From: Chromohalobacter sp. 11-W
GTDB taxonomy: Bacteria > Pseudomonadota > Gammaproteobacteria > Pseudomonadales > Halomonadaceae
Length of the DNA: 64,000 bases
Reading direction: 5' to 3'
Assembly: GCF_029889905.1 (NCBI RefSeq)
Contig: NZ_JARANZ010000008.1
Location: 1 to 64,000 of the forward strand
Part shown: in pieces, positions 9,482-18,874 of the stretch
Layout of the letters: every line of letters begins with the position of its first letter
Position numbering within the stretch: the stretch's first letter is position 1
Translations under genes and position numbers: made by a program
Notes under the pieces: model-generated
What the model saw: only the letters and a program-made list of their open reading frames with translations
The model's database searches: none
Told to the model about the DNA's origin: nothing

Positions 9482-9702
9482 GGCAGCCTATCTCAGCGAT
9501 TTGGCATGCGACATTGGTATAACACTGCGGATCTCGCATAGATTAAGCTTTATCTCGTGTTTCCCATCATATACGGCCTCTCGGCTACCTGATAACAAAA
9601 AGGTATCAATTGTGCCGCTCTGCGTATTAGTCAAGTGGCGCTGTCACGGGTATCTATTGTTTCTACAACCTGTTTTGGACTCTTTTAAATAAGGATGACG
9701 CC

Positions 9703-10887
9703 ATGGCGATGCCTACTGTGAAGCATGTTCGTGCGTATACCGTTCGCGGTGGTGGTGCTGATTATCACGATCAAGGAGAAGGGCACTGGATCGATAGTCA
9801 GATTTCGACTCCGATGAGCAAGTATCCGGAATATCGCATGACGCGCAGCAGCTTTGGGCTCAATGTGCTCGGCACTTTGGTCGTTGAGGTCGAGGCCAGT
9901 GATGGCACGGTGGGTTTCGCGGTGACAACTGCCGGCGAGATCGGCGCTTTCATTGTCGAAAAACATTTGGCGCGTTTCATCGAAGGCCAGCAGGTTACCG
10001 ATCTCGAGAAAATCTGGGACCAGATGTTTAACGCCACACTCTTTTACGGTCGTAAGGGGGTAGTGCTTAATACTATCTCTGGCGTCGATTTGGCGCTTTG
10101 GGACCTGTTGGGCAAGCTGCGCCAAGAGCCTGTGCACGCCATGCTCGGCGGCCCGGTACGCGACGAGTTGACCTTTTACGCCACTGGTGCCCGCCCTGAC
10201 CTCGCCAAGCAAATGGGGTTCATCGGCGGCAAGATGCCGCTCCGACATGGCCCGGCTGAGGGTGATGAGGGGTTGAAAAAGAACCTCGCTCAGCTCGCTG
10301 ACATGCGTGAACGGGTCGGCGACGACTTCTGGCTAATGTTCGACTGCTGGATGAGCCTCGATCTCAATTACGCCACCAAATTGGCTCATGGCGCCCGAGA
10401 GTATGGTCTCAAGTGGATCGAAGAAGCCCTGCCACCCGATGATTATTGGGGATATGCAGACCTCAAGCGCAACGTGCCACCCGGCATGCTGGTCAATACC
10501 GGCGAGCATGAAGCGACGCGTTGGGGTTTCCGCATGCTGCTGGAGATGGACTGTTGCGACGTTCTCCAACCCGACGTTAATTGGTGTGGCGGCGTCACCG
10601 AGCTGGTCAAGATTTCGGCGATGGCCGATGCCCACAACAAGCTGGTGGTGCCGCATGGCTCCTCGGTCTACAGCTACCATTTCGTGATCACCCGCCATAA
10701 CAGCCCGTTTTCTGAGTTCTTGATGATGGCGCCTGACGCTGACGAAGTAGTGCCGATGTTCAATCCGCTACTGCTGGACGAGCCAGTGCCGCAGAACGGG
10801 CGTATGCGCGCTTCAGCACTCGACGCGCCTGGCTTCGGTGTACGCTTGAACCCCGAAAGCGATTTAGTCCGTCCCTACGAGCACTGA
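9703..10887 (+). CDS. rhmD: L-rhamnonate dehydratase
   Basis: 394 residues of the enolase superfamily, mandelate racemase group. It removes water from L-rhamnonate to give 2-keto-3-deoxy-L-rhamnonate, using Mg. Visible features: ligands in [25 protein letters not shown] and [12 protein letters not shown], and the catalytic His in [12 protein letters not shown]. The N-terminal capping part contains the [12 protein letters not shown]-like segment (here [12 protein letters not shown]) that is typical of rhamnonate dehydratases. RBS AAGGATGACGCC precedes the ATG. It is the first gene of an operon that encodes every step from L-rhamnose to pyruvate and lactate. Confidence 0.92.
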   Translation: MAMPTVKHVRAYTVRGGGADYHDQGEGHWIDSQISTPMSKYPEYRMTRSSFGLNVLGTLVVEVEASDGTVGFAVTTAGEIGAFIVEKHLARFIEGQQVTDLEKIWDQMFNATLFYGRKGVVLNTISGVDLALWDLLGKLRQEPVHAMLGGPVRDELTFYATGARPDLAKQMGFIGGKMPLRHGPAEGDEGLKKNLAQLADMRERVGDDFWLMFDCWMSLDLNYATKLAHGAREYGLKWIEEALPPDDYWGYADLKRNVPPGMLVNTGEHEATRWGFRMLLEMDCCDVLQPDVNWCGGVTELVKISAMADAHNKLVVPHGSSVYSYHFVITRHNSPFSEFLMMAPDADEVVPMFNPLLLDEPVPQNGRMRASALDAPGFGVRLNPESDLVRPYEH

Positions 10888-10904
10888 GCCGCGGAGAAGA
10901 CGAG

Positions 10905-11228
10905 ATGCCGATTCACGCCGTTCGAATGACCCTATATCCCGGCCAGGAAGCCGAGTATCGGCGGCGTCATGATGCTATCTGGCCTGAGTTGGTCGAAGCC
11001 CTGCGCGAGGCGGGCGTCGAGGAGTACCGCATCTTCTTCGATCCGCAATCGCGTCACCTGTTCGCGATCATGTGGCTTGCCGAGGATCATCATATTGACG
11101 ACCTGCCGGCGCTGCCGGTGATGCAGCGTTGGTGGAATGCCATGGCCGATATTATGGATACCGAATCGGATGCTTCACCTCAAAGCGTGGCGCTGGAAGA
11201 AGTATTCACGTTACGGCCCGAGGAATGA
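10905..11228 (+). CDS. rhaM: L-rhamnose mutarotase
   Basis: 107 residues. Interconverts alpha and beta anomers of L-rhamnose. The ferredoxin-like fold's family motifs are present: RMTLYPGQEAEYRRRHDAIWPEL, where the RRRHDAIWPEL part is typical, YRIFFDPQSRHLFAIMW, and the Trp pair in MQRWWNAMADIM. It follows rhmD by 17 bases with RBS GGAGAAGACGAG. Length matches E. coli RhaM (104). Confidence 0.9.
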   Translation: MPIHAVRMTLYPGQEAEYRRRHDAIWPELVEALREAGVEEYRIFFDPQSRHLFAIMWLAEDHHIDDLPALPVMQRWWNAMADIMDTESDASPQSVALEEVFTLRPEE

Positions 11229-11233
11229 CAACC

Positions 11234-12148
11234 ATGCAAGTGATCGATGCGCATGCGCACTTTTGGAATCTCGGTCTGGGCAACCAACCTTGGCTTGAGC
11301 ACCCCGAGCCCAATCTCCTTGGCGACTACCGGCCGATGGCCCGTGACTATGGTCCCGCCGACCTGCGCCGAAAGAGTGATGCTATTGAGCTACTCGGCGC
11401 TGTGCATATCGAAGCCGATGCCATCGATCCGGTCAAGGAGACCCGCTGGCTTGCGGGGCTCGACGACGACGGTGACCCAGCGCTGCCTTCGGCGCTGGTA
11501 GTAGGTGCTGACTTCTCGCAACCGGATACCGCCCAAGTGCTCGAGAAGCAGCTCGCGATGAGCGACCGGGTGCGAGGCGTGCGCCAGATCCTCAATGTCC
11601 ATACTGATCCGCTCTATGACTACGTCGGGCGCCATTTTATGGACGAGTCTGCCTGGTGTGAAAATTTCCGCCTGCTGGAGCGACATGGATTGTCGTTCGA
11701 CCTGCAGATCTATCCGTCGCAGATGTACCGAGCCGCCGAGCTTGCCGACGCACACTCCAATACGCTGTTCTTGCTCAACCATGCCGGGATGTACGTCGAC
11801 CGTCATGGCCTCCCAGGCTGGCGAGCTTGGCGTGACGGCCTACGGCGACTGGCCGCGCGCGACAACGTCGCTATTAAGCTCAGCGGTTTCGGCATGCTCG
11901 ACCATCATTGGACGGTAGGCAGCATCCGCCCGTTGATTCTCGAAGCGATCGACGCCTTCGGCGTGGAGCGTTGTCTGTTCGCCTCCAACTTTCCGGTCGA
12001 TAGCCTCTATGCCCGTTACGCCGATGTCTGGCACGCCTACGCGGATATCGTCGCCGATGCTTCAGCGGCGGAGAAGCAAGCATTGTTCATCGATAATGCA
12101 CGACGCCTCTACCGCCTTCCCTCCGCTACCCCGGCGCAGAATTCATGA
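11234..12148 (+). CDS. L-rhamnono-lactonase (amidohydrolase 2 family)
   Basis: About 304 residues of the amidohydrolase_2 family. It begins MQVIDAHAHFWNLGLG, with the metal-binding H-x-H of the TIM barrel, and has later ligands in FLLNHAGMYVDRHG and FASNFPVDS. Homologues hydrolyse L-rhamnono- or L-fucono-lactones. In this operon it should open the lactone made by the rhamnose dehydrogenase to give L-rhamnonate for RhmD. The start at 11234 has GAGGA at a 9-base spacing; an ATG at 11225 overlaps the mutarotase stop but lies directly against that Shine-Dalgarno sequence, so it is less likely. The exact lactone preference is inferred from context. Confidence 0.85.
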   Translation: MQVIDAHAHFWNLGLGNQPWLEHPEPNLLGDYRPMARDYGPADLRRKSDAIELLGAVHIEADAIDPVKETRWLAGLDDDGDPALPSALVVGADFSQPDTAQVLEKQLAMSDRVRGVRQILNVHTDPLYDYVGRHFMDESAWCENFRLLERHGLSFDLQIYPSQMYRAAELADAHSNTLFLLNHAGMYVDRHGLPGWRAWRDGLRRLAARDNVAIKLSGFGMLDHHWTVGSIRPLILEAIDAFGVERCLFASNFPVDSLYARYADVWHAYADIVADASAAEKQALFIDNARRLYRLPSATPAQNS

Positions 12149-12162
12149 CTCAGGAGCCTTTC

Positions 12163-12933
12163 ATGCTGCTCAACGATAAGACCGTCATCATCACTGGCGC
12201 CTCACGAGGCATTGGTCGCGCGGCGGCCGTCGAGTGCGCTCGTCAAGGCGCTAATGTCGTCATTGGCTACAGCGGCAGTGCCTCGAGCCAGCCGCTCGTC
12301 GACGATCTGATCGCGGAAATCCAAGCGCTGGGCCGCGATGCCAGTGCGGTGGGCACCCCAGCTGGCGACCCGGAAACTGGCGAAAAGCTGGTCGAGTCGG
12401 CAGTGACGCACTTCGGCGGTGTCGACGTCTTCGTCAACAACGCCGGCATTTGTCCGTTCCATAGCTTCCTGGATATGCCACGCGAGACGTATCTGGAAAC
12501 CGTCAACACCAACCTCAATGGCGCCTACTTTGCGGTCCAGGCTGCCGCTAACCGCATGAAAGAGCAGGGAACGGGAGGCGCAATTATTGCCGTAAGTTCG
12601 ATCAGCGCCCTCGTCGGTGGCGGTATGCAGACTCACTACACGCCGACCAAGGCGGGGCTGGTGTCGCTGATGCAATCCTGTGCCGTCGCACTGGGGCCTT
12701 ATGGCATCCGTTGCAACGCCGTACTGCCCGGCACCATCGAGACCGATATCAACAAGGACGACCTCGCCGACAGCGAGAAGCGCGATTATATGATCGACCG
12801 CACGCCGCTGGGTCGGTTGGGTCGGCCGGATGACTTGGCAGGACCGATCACCTTCCTCGCTTCCGATATGGCCGCCTACATCACCGGTGCTTCGTTGCTG
12901 GTCGACGGTGGCATGTTCGTCAACCTGCAATAG
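12163..12933 (+). CDS. L-rhamnose 1-dehydrogenase (short-chain dehydrogenase)
   Basis: About 256 residues, classical SDR. Cofactor motif TGASRGIGRAA (12 residues in), NNAGICPFHS, catalytic Ser in IAVSSISALVGGG, and Y-x-x-x-K in HYTPTKAGLVS. The active-site Tyr and Lys are intact. SDRs of this kind oxidise L-rhamnose to L-rhamnono-lactone in the non-phosphorylative pathway (for example in Azotobacter). The start at 12163 is preceded by AGGAG at a 6-base spacing; the ATG at 12145, overlapping the previous stop, adds six residues and is the alternative. Substrate is assigned from operon context and family resemblance. Confidence 0.85.
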   Translation: MLLNDKTVIITGASRGIGRAAAVECARQGANVVIGYSGSASSQPLVDDLIAEIQALGRDASAVGTPAGDPETGEKLVESAVTHFGGVDVFVNNAGICPFHSFLDMPRETYLETVNTNLNGAYFAVQAAANRMKEQGTGGAIIAVSSISALVGGGMQTHYTPTKAGLVSLMQSCAVALGPYGIRCNAVLPGTIETDINKDDLADSEKRDYMIDRTPLGRLGRPDDLAGPITFLASDMAAYITGASLLVDGGMFVNLQ

Positions 12934-12942
12934 GAGCCGGCC

Positions 12943-13743
12943 GTGGAACTTCCCAAGAATCCATTCAAGGCAGCACTGACCGGCGAAACTCGCTATGGCT
13001 GCTGGGCCGGCTTCGGTACTGCTTACGCCGCCGAGATCCTCGCCACTACCGGTTTCGACTGGTTACTGATCGACGGTGAGCACGCCCCCAATCCAGTCCC
13101 GGCAGTGCTCGGCCAGCTACAGGCCGTGGCGCCTTATCGCAGCGCCCCAGTGGTACGTGCTGTCAATCACGATCCGGCGCTGATCAAGCAACTGCTCGAT
13201 GTCGGTACCCAGACATTGATGGTACCGATGGTTGATACCGCTGAGCAGGCCGAGGCACTGGTACGCGCAATGCGCTTTCCGCCCCACGGTATTCGCGGTG
13301 TGGGCGGCGGCCTGACCCGCGCCACCCGCTGGGACGCTGTCCCCGATTACATAGAGACGGCCCACCAAGAGTTGTGCCTGATCGCCCAGGTGGAATCGCC
13401 GACGGGCATCGACAACGTCGAGGTGATTGCCGCCGTGGACGGGGTCGATGCGGTCTTCGTCGGTCCCGCCGATCTCTCCACCGGCACGGGACATGTCGGC
13501 AACCCGGGCCACTCCGACGTCCAAGCGATGATTCGCCGTGCCTTCGACGCAGCGCGGGATGCTGGCAAGGCTGCCGGCATTCTCGCGCCAGCCGAAGAGG
13601 ATGCCCGTCGCTACGCCGAGTGGGGGTTCGATTTTATTGCCGTGGGCATCGACATCAGCCTGATGCGCCAGGCCGCACAGCAGACGGTGGCCCGCTACAA
13701 ACAGCAAGGTACATCACCCTCGGCCACGTCGAGCACCTATTGA
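12943..13743 (+). CDS. rhmA: 2-keto-3-deoxy-L-rhamnonate aldolase (HpcH/HpaI family)
   Basis: 266 residues with a GTG start and an RBS (TAGGAG) that overlaps the stop of the preceding gene. It cleaves 2-keto-3-deoxy-L-rhamnonate to pyruvate and L-lactaldehyde. HpcH/HpaI motifs: DWLLIDGEHAPN, metal-binding Glu in IAQVESPTGIDNVE and Asp in VDAVFVGPADLS, and the RGVGGGLTRATRW loop found in RhmA/YfaU. The C-terminal 10 residues are low-complexity Ser/Thr. Class II metal-dependent aldolase; same operon as the dehydratase that makes its substrate. Confidence 0.9.
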   Translation: MELPKNPFKAALTGETRYGCWAGFGTAYAAEILATTGFDWLLIDGEHAPNPVPAVLGQLQAVAPYRSAPVVRAVNHDPALIKQLLDVGTQTLMVPMVDTAEQAEALVRAMRFPPHGIRGVGGGLTRATRWDAVPDYIETAHQELCLIAQVESPTGIDNVEVIAAVDGVDAVFVGPADLSTGTGHVGNPGHSDVQAMIRRAFDAARDAGKAAGILAPAEEDARRYAEWGFDFIAVGIDISLMRQAAQQTVARYKQQGTSPSATSSTY

Positions 13744-13790
13744 ACCATGGTGTCTTGTAATGCAGACGCTAATAACTAACGGAGTCACAA

Positions 13791-15230
13791 ATGAGCAGTG
13801 ATAACAAGACCTACCAAAACTACATCAATGGCGCCTTCGTAGATGCGAGCGAGCACCTTGAGGTTCGCAATCCGGCCAATGGAGAGCTCGTCTCGCGCGT
13901 GCCGGCATCCGGCCAGGCCGAGGTTGAAAAGGCGCTGAGTGCGGCTCACGAGGCTCAGCCATCCTGGGCGCGCCTTCCCGCCGTGGAGCGCGCCAGCTAC
14001 TTGCGCCTGCTAGCCGACAAGATCCGTAGCGAGGCCAAGGCCTTAGCGCGGGTGATCACCGAAGAGCAGGGCAAGGTTTCGGGGCTAGCCGAGGTCGAGG
14101 TCAACTTCACGGCTGATTATCTCGACTACATGGCCGAGTGGGCGCGGCGCATCGAAGGCGAAATCATCGAGAGCGACCGCCCTGGCGAGAACATCTTCCT
14201 GTTTCGCAAACCGCTCGGTGTGGTGGCCGGTATTCTGCCGTGGAATTTCCCGTTTTTTCTGATCGCCCGCAAGATGGCGCCGGCGCTGGTGACCGGCAAT
14301 ACCGTGGTGATCAAACCCAGCGAGGAGACGCCCAACAACTGCTTCGAGTTCACGCGTCTACTTGATCAGGTCGGTCTACCTGCGGGGGTGTTCAACGTCG
14401 TCAGTGGCGACGGTGCCAGCACCGGCCAGGCACTGACGGCGAGTCCGCTGGTCGACATGGTCAGCTTCACTGGCAGCGTTGAGACCGGCTCGCGGATCAT
14501 GCGCAGCGCCGCTGACAACATCACCAAGGTCAACCTCGAGTTGGGTGGAAAGGCTCCCGCTATCGTGCTTGACGATGCCGACATTGATCTAGCCGTGAAG
14601 GCCATCCGCGACTCGCGGATCATCAATACCGGTCAGGTTTGCAATTGCGCCGAGCGTGTCTACGTGCAACGTGGGGTTGCCGGTGAGTTCACCGACAAGA
14701 TCGCCCGTGCTATGGCCGACACCTCCTACGGCGATCCCCTGACCCAGTCCGATATCGAGATGGGCCCGTTGATTAATCAACAAGGGCTGGACAAGGTCGC
14801 CGCGATGGTCGAGCGCGCCACTCAGGATGGCGCCGAATTGGTCACTGGTGGCCGGATCGCCGATCTTGGAGCCGGTTTTCACTACCAGCCCACGGTTCTC
14901 AGCGGCTGCCACAACGACATGGAGATCATGCGCAAGGAGATCTTCGGTCCAGTGCTGCCGATCCAGATTGTCGATGATCTTGACGAGGCGATCGCCTTGG
15001 CCAACGACTCCGACTATGGCCTGACCTCGTCGGTCTATACCCGCAGTCTGGCCCGCGCCATGCACGCCTGTCGCGAGATCGACTATGGCGAGACCTACAT
15101 CAATCGCGAGAACTTCGAGGCGATGCAAGGCTTCCACGCTGGTACCCGTAAATCGGGGATCGGCGGCGCCGATGGCAAGCACGGCCTCTACGAGTACACC
15201 CGTAGCCATGTGGTCTACCTCGAGACCTGA
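13791..15230 (+). CDS. aldA: Lactaldehyde/glycolaldehyde dehydrogenase
   Basis: 479 residues, the same length as E. coli AldA. Oxidises L-lactaldehyde to L-lactate with NAD. Motifs: PWNFPFFLIARKMAPAL, nucleotide loop FTGSVETGSRIM, catalytic Glu in NLELGGKAPAIV and catalytic Cys in INTGQVCNCAERVYVQ, which is close to the AldA sequence around the nucleophile. It completes the route from L-rhamnose to pyruvate plus lactate in this operon. A 47-base gap with an AT-rich stretch precedes it; RBS is weak (ACGGAGTCACAA). Confidence 0.9.
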   Translation: MSSDNKTYQNYINGAFVDASEHLEVRNPANGELVSRVPASGQAEVEKALSAAHEAQPSWARLPAVERASYLRLLADKIRSEAKALARVITEEQGKVSGLAEVEVNFTADYLDYMAEWARRIEGEIIESDRPGENIFLFRKPLGVVAGILPWNFPFFLIARKMAPALVTGNTVVIKPSEETPNNCFEFTRLLDQVGLPAGVFNVVSGDGASTGQALTASPLVDMVSFTGSVETGSRIMRSAADNITKVNLELGGKAPAIVLDDADIDLAVKAIRDSRIINTGQVCNCAERVYVQRGVAGEFTDKIARAMADTSYGDPLTQSDIEMGPLINQQGLDKVAAMVERATQDGAELVTGGRIADLGAGFHYQPTVLSGCHNDMEIMRKEIFGPVLPIQIVDDLDEAIALANDSDYGLTSSVYTRSLARAMHACREIDYGETYINRENFEAMQGFHAGTRKSGIGGADGKHGLYEYTRSHVVYLET

Positions 15231-15265
15231 GAACGACAACAATCACAACAACGGAGGTGTGCGCC

Positions 15266-16801
15266 ATGAGCGACATGACCCCTGACACCGCTGCGGGTGT
15301 CGATCCGACCGCCGTCGGTGGTGAGTATGAGCGCCAGCCTGTTCCCGAGAAAGCATTACTTGGTTTCAAGAGCTTTATCGGCATGTATGCCGGCGAGCAC
15401 ACCGCCGGCACCGAGTTGATGATCGGCCCGCTTTTCGTGCTCGCGGGCGTATCCGCCTTCGATGTCGTTGTGGGACTTATTATTGGCAATGTTCTGGCGG
15501 TGTTGAGCTGGCTGTTGCTCGCCGCCCCTATCGGTACCCGGGCACGCCTGACTCTTTATTATCAGCTCGAAAAGATCGCCGGCCGTCATACCGTTATCCT
15601 TTACAACCTGGCCAACGGCCTGGCGTTTTGTTTCCTTGCCGGCGCCATGATCACCGTTTCAGCAACGGCAGTAGGTGTGTGGTTTGGCTTCCCGTTACCC
15701 ACCCTGGCGGATTTGATGCCCAATAGCCTGGGTTGGGTGCTCGCTGTGTTGGCCGTTGGTATCGTGATTACTATCGTGGCGGCCTACGGCTATCGCTTCG
15801 TTTCCTGGTTCGCCAACATTGCCGCGCCTTGGATGGTATTGATGTTCCTAGGCTTTGGTATCGTCTCGCTGAAGTGGTTTATCGATGCCAGCGGCACGGA
15901 GGTCGGCTCCGCCGGCGATCTGTGGACGCTGGCGGAGACAGCGATCTGGACTGGAGTGCACGTGCCGGGGCAGCCGGACTTCACCATCTGGCATGTGATC
16001 TTCTTCGCTTGGTTTGCCAATATGGCGATGCATGTCGGCATGGCCGACCTTTCGGTGCTGCGCTTTGCCCGCAAGAGCTGGTATAGCATCGCCTCGGCGG
16101 CGGGTATGTATGTGGGGCACTTCATGGCCTGGTTGGCGGCCTCCATGCTGTTTGCCTTCCAGATGTATCAGGCCGGGCTGACCTCGGAGAGCGCTGTGGT
16201 CTCCGCTGCCCAGGCCGGCAACATTCCGAATCCGCTTCCCGGGCCCTTGGCTGATCAGGCGCTGGGCGTGGCGGGCCTGATCTGCGTGATCATCGCCGGC
16301 TGGACAACGGCCAACCCCACCATCTATCGCGCCGGGTTGGCCTTTCAAGCCATCGTGCCACACGTCTCGCGTTTCCGTGTGACGATCGGAACCGGCATGT
16401 TGACTACCTTCGTAGCGATGTTCCCGGGGGTAGCGATGCAACTGCTGGGTTTTGTGGCGCTCTACGGGCTACTACTGATGCCCATCGGTGCGGTAATTGT
16501 CATCGACTACTGGGTGCTACCGAAATTGGGCCTGACCAGCTTCTATGCTGAACGGGCAGGCCGCAAGTTGACCATGCCGGTATTAGGCGCCTGGCTGATC
16601 ACTCTGGCGATCTGCTTGGTCTTGGTGCAGTTTGCCAACATTGAGATTTTCTTTGTGGCCCTGCCCGGCTGGTTCATTGCGGCGACGCTTTTCATCACGT
16701 TGAGCTTTCTGGCCCAGAAACGGCAGGCGCCCGATGACGCCAGCGCGTTGGGGGCAACCGCCAGTGCAACGACTTCCACCGCCTCATCGAAAGTGGAGTA
16801 A
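15266..16801 (+). CDS. NCS1-family (cytosine permease-like) transporter, candidate L-rhamnose importer
   Basis: About 511 residues with roughly 12 membrane helices and the start motif KALLGFKSFIGMYAGEHTAGTELMIGP, read here as a GEHTAGTE variant of the NCS1 (nucleobase-cation-symport-1) helix 1 motif. NCS1 members usually take up nucleobases, allantoin or hydantoins by Na or H symport. Here it is last but one in a complete rhamnose operon with no other transporter, so its cargo is inferred to be L-rhamnose or a rhamnose derivative. GGAGG eight bases upstream supports the ATG at 15266 over the GTG at 15257. The C-terminus is a soluble Ala/Ser/Thr-rich tail. Confidence 0.75.
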   Translation: MSDMTPDTAAGVDPTAVGGEYERQPVPEKALLGFKSFIGMYAGEHTAGTELMIGPLFVLAGVSAFDVVVGLIIGNVLAVLSWLLLAAPIGTRARLTLYYQLEKIAGRHTVILYNLANGLAFCFLAGAMITVSATAVGVWFGFPLPTLADLMPNSLGWVLAVLAVGIVITIVAAYGYRFVSWFANIAAPWMVLMFLGFGIVSLKWFIDASGTEVGSAGDLWTLAETAIWTGVHVPGQPDFTIWHVIFFAWFANMAMHVGMADLSVLRFARKSWYSIASAAGMYVGHFMAWLAASMLFAFQMYQAGLTSESAVVSAAQAGNIPNPLPGPLADQALGVAGLICVIIAGWTTANPTIYRAGLAFQAIVPHVSRFRVTIGTGMLTTFVAMFPGVAMQLLGFVALYGLLLMPIGAVIVIDYWVLPKLGLTSFYAERAGRKLTMPVLGAWLITLAICLVLVQFANIEIFFVALPGWFIAATLFITLSFLAQKRQAPDDASALGATASATTSTASSKVE

Positions 16802-16806
16802 TCCGT

Positions 16807-16998
16807 ATGCGTCTGATACTACAAATCGTCTCGCTCGCGATGCTGGTCCTGACGGTGCTATTCCCGATGCTCTACCTCTTCGGCGTGATGGGGGAGGTCG
16901 CCATGAAGTGGTCGTTGCTAGTCGTGACGGTGGCCTGGTTTCTCGCCACGCCATTTTGGATGGGGCGTGAGAAATCCGCTAATCGTCAGGCGGGTTAG
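16807..16998 (+). CDS. Small two-helix membrane protein paired with NCS1 transporter
   Basis: 63 residues: hydrophobic segments at about 3-25 and 33-52, then a short basic tail (MGREKSANRQAG). It starts five bases after the transporter stop and is followed by a terminator, so it is the last gene of the rhamnose operon. I do not recognise the family. Placement suggests a transporter accessory or stabilising subunit; this is inference. Confidence 0.7.
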   Translation: MRLILQIVSLAMLVLTVLFPMLYLFGVMGEVAMKWSLLVVTVAWFLATPFWMGREKSANRQAG

Positions 16999-17000
16999 GC

Positions 17001-17039
17001 AAAAAAGGTGGCAGCCTCGAAAGGTCGCCACTCTTTTTT
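17001..17039 (+). terminator. Terminator of the rhamnose operon
   Basis: An imperfect hairpin (GGTGGCAGCCT paired with AGGTCGCCACT) flanked by an A-run on the left and a T-run on the right, directly after the small membrane protein gene. Confidence 0.75.
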
Positions 17040-17128
17040 CACTATGGTTGAGACCTACTTGGCCACCCTAGACGCCAAAGGCGGAGCTGATGCGCCTATA
17101 ACTTGAACAATGATCTGCTCGATGGTAT

Positions 17129-17169
17129 TTTTAAAACGTCGTTTTGTTTTTTTTAAATCATCGTTTTGA
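17129..17169. promoter_or_regulatory. KdgR-type operators upstream of kduI
   Basis: TTTTAAAACGTCGTTTTG at 17129-17146 resembles the KdgR (IclR family) consensus of an A-rich half, a short centre and GTTTT. A second half-like copy, AAATCATCGTTTTGAG, runs from 17155 towards the kduI start. A KdgR homologue is encoded nearby and a similar box precedes the porin gene. Repression relieved by 2-keto-3-deoxygluconate is the known mechanism for the family; it is inferred here. Confidence 0.6.
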
Positions 17170-17178
17170 GGGGTATGC

Positions 17179-18015
17179 ATGGAGATTCGCCAAGCAATCC
17201 ATAGCGAACATGTTAAGACCTTAGATACGCAAGGCTTGCGTGAGCAGTTCCTTATTGAAGAGATCTTCGTCAAGAACGAATTAAAGATGGTTTACAGTCA
17301 CTTGGACCGCAACATTATTGGCGGTGCTTTGCCTATCGAAGAGCCGGTTACTGTGCCTGCATCGCTTAGCGAACAGACTGGTACTAACTACTTTCTCGAG
17401 CGTCGCGAGTTGGGCACGATCAACATCGGTGGCTCGGGCGTTATCACAGTAGATGGAACTCACCACGAGATAGGCCCCCACGAAGCGCTATACATCGGCA
17501 AGGAAAGTCGTGAAATTTGCTTCAAAAGTGACGATCCAGCCAATCCGGCAGCTTTCTATTTCAGCTGTGTGCCCGCCCACCAATCCTATCCCACACGCAA
17601 GGTCACACTGGAGGAGGCATCGCCACAGACGTTGGGTGATACTTCAAACAGCAACAGGCGCACTATTTACAAATATCTAGTGCCGGATGTTTTACCGACT
17701 TGCCAGCTGTTGATGGGCATGACACGACTCGAAGAGGGAAGCCTGTGGAACACCATGCCATGCCACGTCCATGACCGCCGCATGGAAGCTTATTTTTACT
17801 TCGATATGGCCGACGATAGCGTGGTGTTTCATATGATGGGAGAACCCCAAGAAACGCGGCACCTGATCGTTCGCAACCGCCAAGCAGTCCTTTCGCCCAG
17901 TTGGTCACTACACTCTGGGGTCGGCACCGGCAGTTACACTTTCATCTGGGCTATGGCCGGTGAAAACCAGACATTTTCAGATATGGATCATATCGCAATG
18001 TCAGATCTGCTCTGA
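17179..18015 (+). CDS. kduI: 5-keto-4-deoxyuronate isomerase
   Basis: 278 residues, as in E. coli KduI. Converts 4-deoxy-L-threo-5-hexosulose uronate, which forms spontaneously from released unsaturated uronic acid, into 2,5-diketo-3-deoxygluconate. The cupin zinc site is visible: [16 protein letters not shown] supplies two His and a Glu, and [11 protein letters not shown] supplies the third His. The N-terminus [20 protein letters not shown] is typical. First gene after a pair of KdgR-like boxes, in operon with kduD. Confidence 0.95.
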   Translation: MEIRQAIHSEHVKTLDTQGLREQFLIEEIFVKNELKMVYSHLDRNIIGGALPIEEPVTVPASLSEQTGTNYFLERRELGTINIGGSGVITVDGTHHEIGPHEALYIGKESREICFKSDDPANPAAFYFSCVPAHQSYPTRKVTLEEASPQTLGDTSNSNRRTIYKYLVPDVLPTCQLLMGMTRLEEGSLWNTMPCHVHDRRMEAYFYFDMADDSVVFHMMGEPQETRHLIVRNRQAVLSPSWSLHSGVGTGSYTFIWAMAGENQTFSDMDHIAMSDLL

Positions 18016-18031
18016 GCCTCAAGGAGAACTC

Positions 18032-18793
18032 ATGATTTCACAGCTTTTTGACCTGACCGGCAAAACGGCCATCGTTACGGGTTGCAATACCGGGCTTGGA
18101 CAAGGCATGGCACTAAGTCTTGCAGGTGCCGGTTGCAACATTGTGGCAGTGAATCGTCGTTCTGCCGAGGAGACACAGCAGCATGTTGAGGCGCACGGTG
18201 TGGAATTCTTAGCCGTGGATGCCGATTTGACCAGCACGGTACCGATCGATGACATTCTCGCCCAGACGGAGGCACGTTTCGGTGGCGCAGACATTCTCGT
18301 TAATAACGCTGGCACCATTCGTCGCGCTGATTCACTGGAATTCACAGAGCAGGATTGGGATGACGTCTTGGACGTCAATCTCAAGAGCCTGTTCTTCCTG
18401 GCGCAGGGCTTTGCCCGCGCCTGCATCGACAAGCAACGCAATGGAAAAATTATCAACATTGCATCAATGCTGTCGTTTCAGGGCGGTGTCCGGGTGCCTT
18501 CCTATACTGCATCCAAAAGCGGCGTACTAGGGCTAACGCGGTTAATGGCCAATGAATGGGCCGCACATGGTATCAATATCAATGCCATTGCTCCTGGCTA
18601 CATGGCTACTAACAATACTGAGGCCCTGCGCAATGACCCTCATCGCAGCCAAGAAATACTGGGGCGCATTCCTGCCGGCCGCTGGGGCAGCCCCGAGGAC
18701 TTATCCGGCGCTGCAGTTTTCTTGGCCTCGGCTGCCTCGGACTACGTCAATGGCCATGCCCTTGCTGTTGACGGCGGCTGGTTGGCCCGATAA
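18032..18793 (+). CDS. kduD: 2-dehydro-3-deoxy-D-gluconate 5-dehydrogenase
   Basis: 253 residues, the E. coli KduD length. SDR enzyme reducing 2,5-diketo-3-deoxygluconate to 2-keto-3-deoxygluconate (KDG) with NADH. Motifs: VTGCNTGLGQGMALSLA, NNAGTIRRADSLEF, Ser in NIASMLSFQGG, Y-x-x-x-K in PSYTASKSGVLG. The start at 18032 follows AAGGAGAACTC; an open extension to 17960 lies inside kduI. KDG kinase and KDPG aldolase, needed to finish the pathway, are not in the window. Confidence 0.95.
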   Translation: MISQLFDLTGKTAIVTGCNTGLGQGMALSLAGAGCNIVAVNRRSAEETQQHVEAHGVEFLAVDADLTSTVPIDDILAQTEARFGGADILVNNAGTIRRADSLEFTEQDWDDVLDVNLKSLFFLAQGFARACIDKQRNGKIINIASMLSFQGGVRVPSYTASKSGVLGLTRLMANEWAAHGININAIAPGYMATNNTEALRNDPHRSQEILGRIPAGRWGSPEDLSGAAVFLASAASDYVNGHALAVDGGWLAR

Positions 18794-18874
18794 GTAGCTA
18801 TGTTTGAACGAAGCGTTAAACAACAGCAAGGCGCAGCCTTCAAGCAGTGTCTTGCTTTGTATCAAGGAGGCCAC

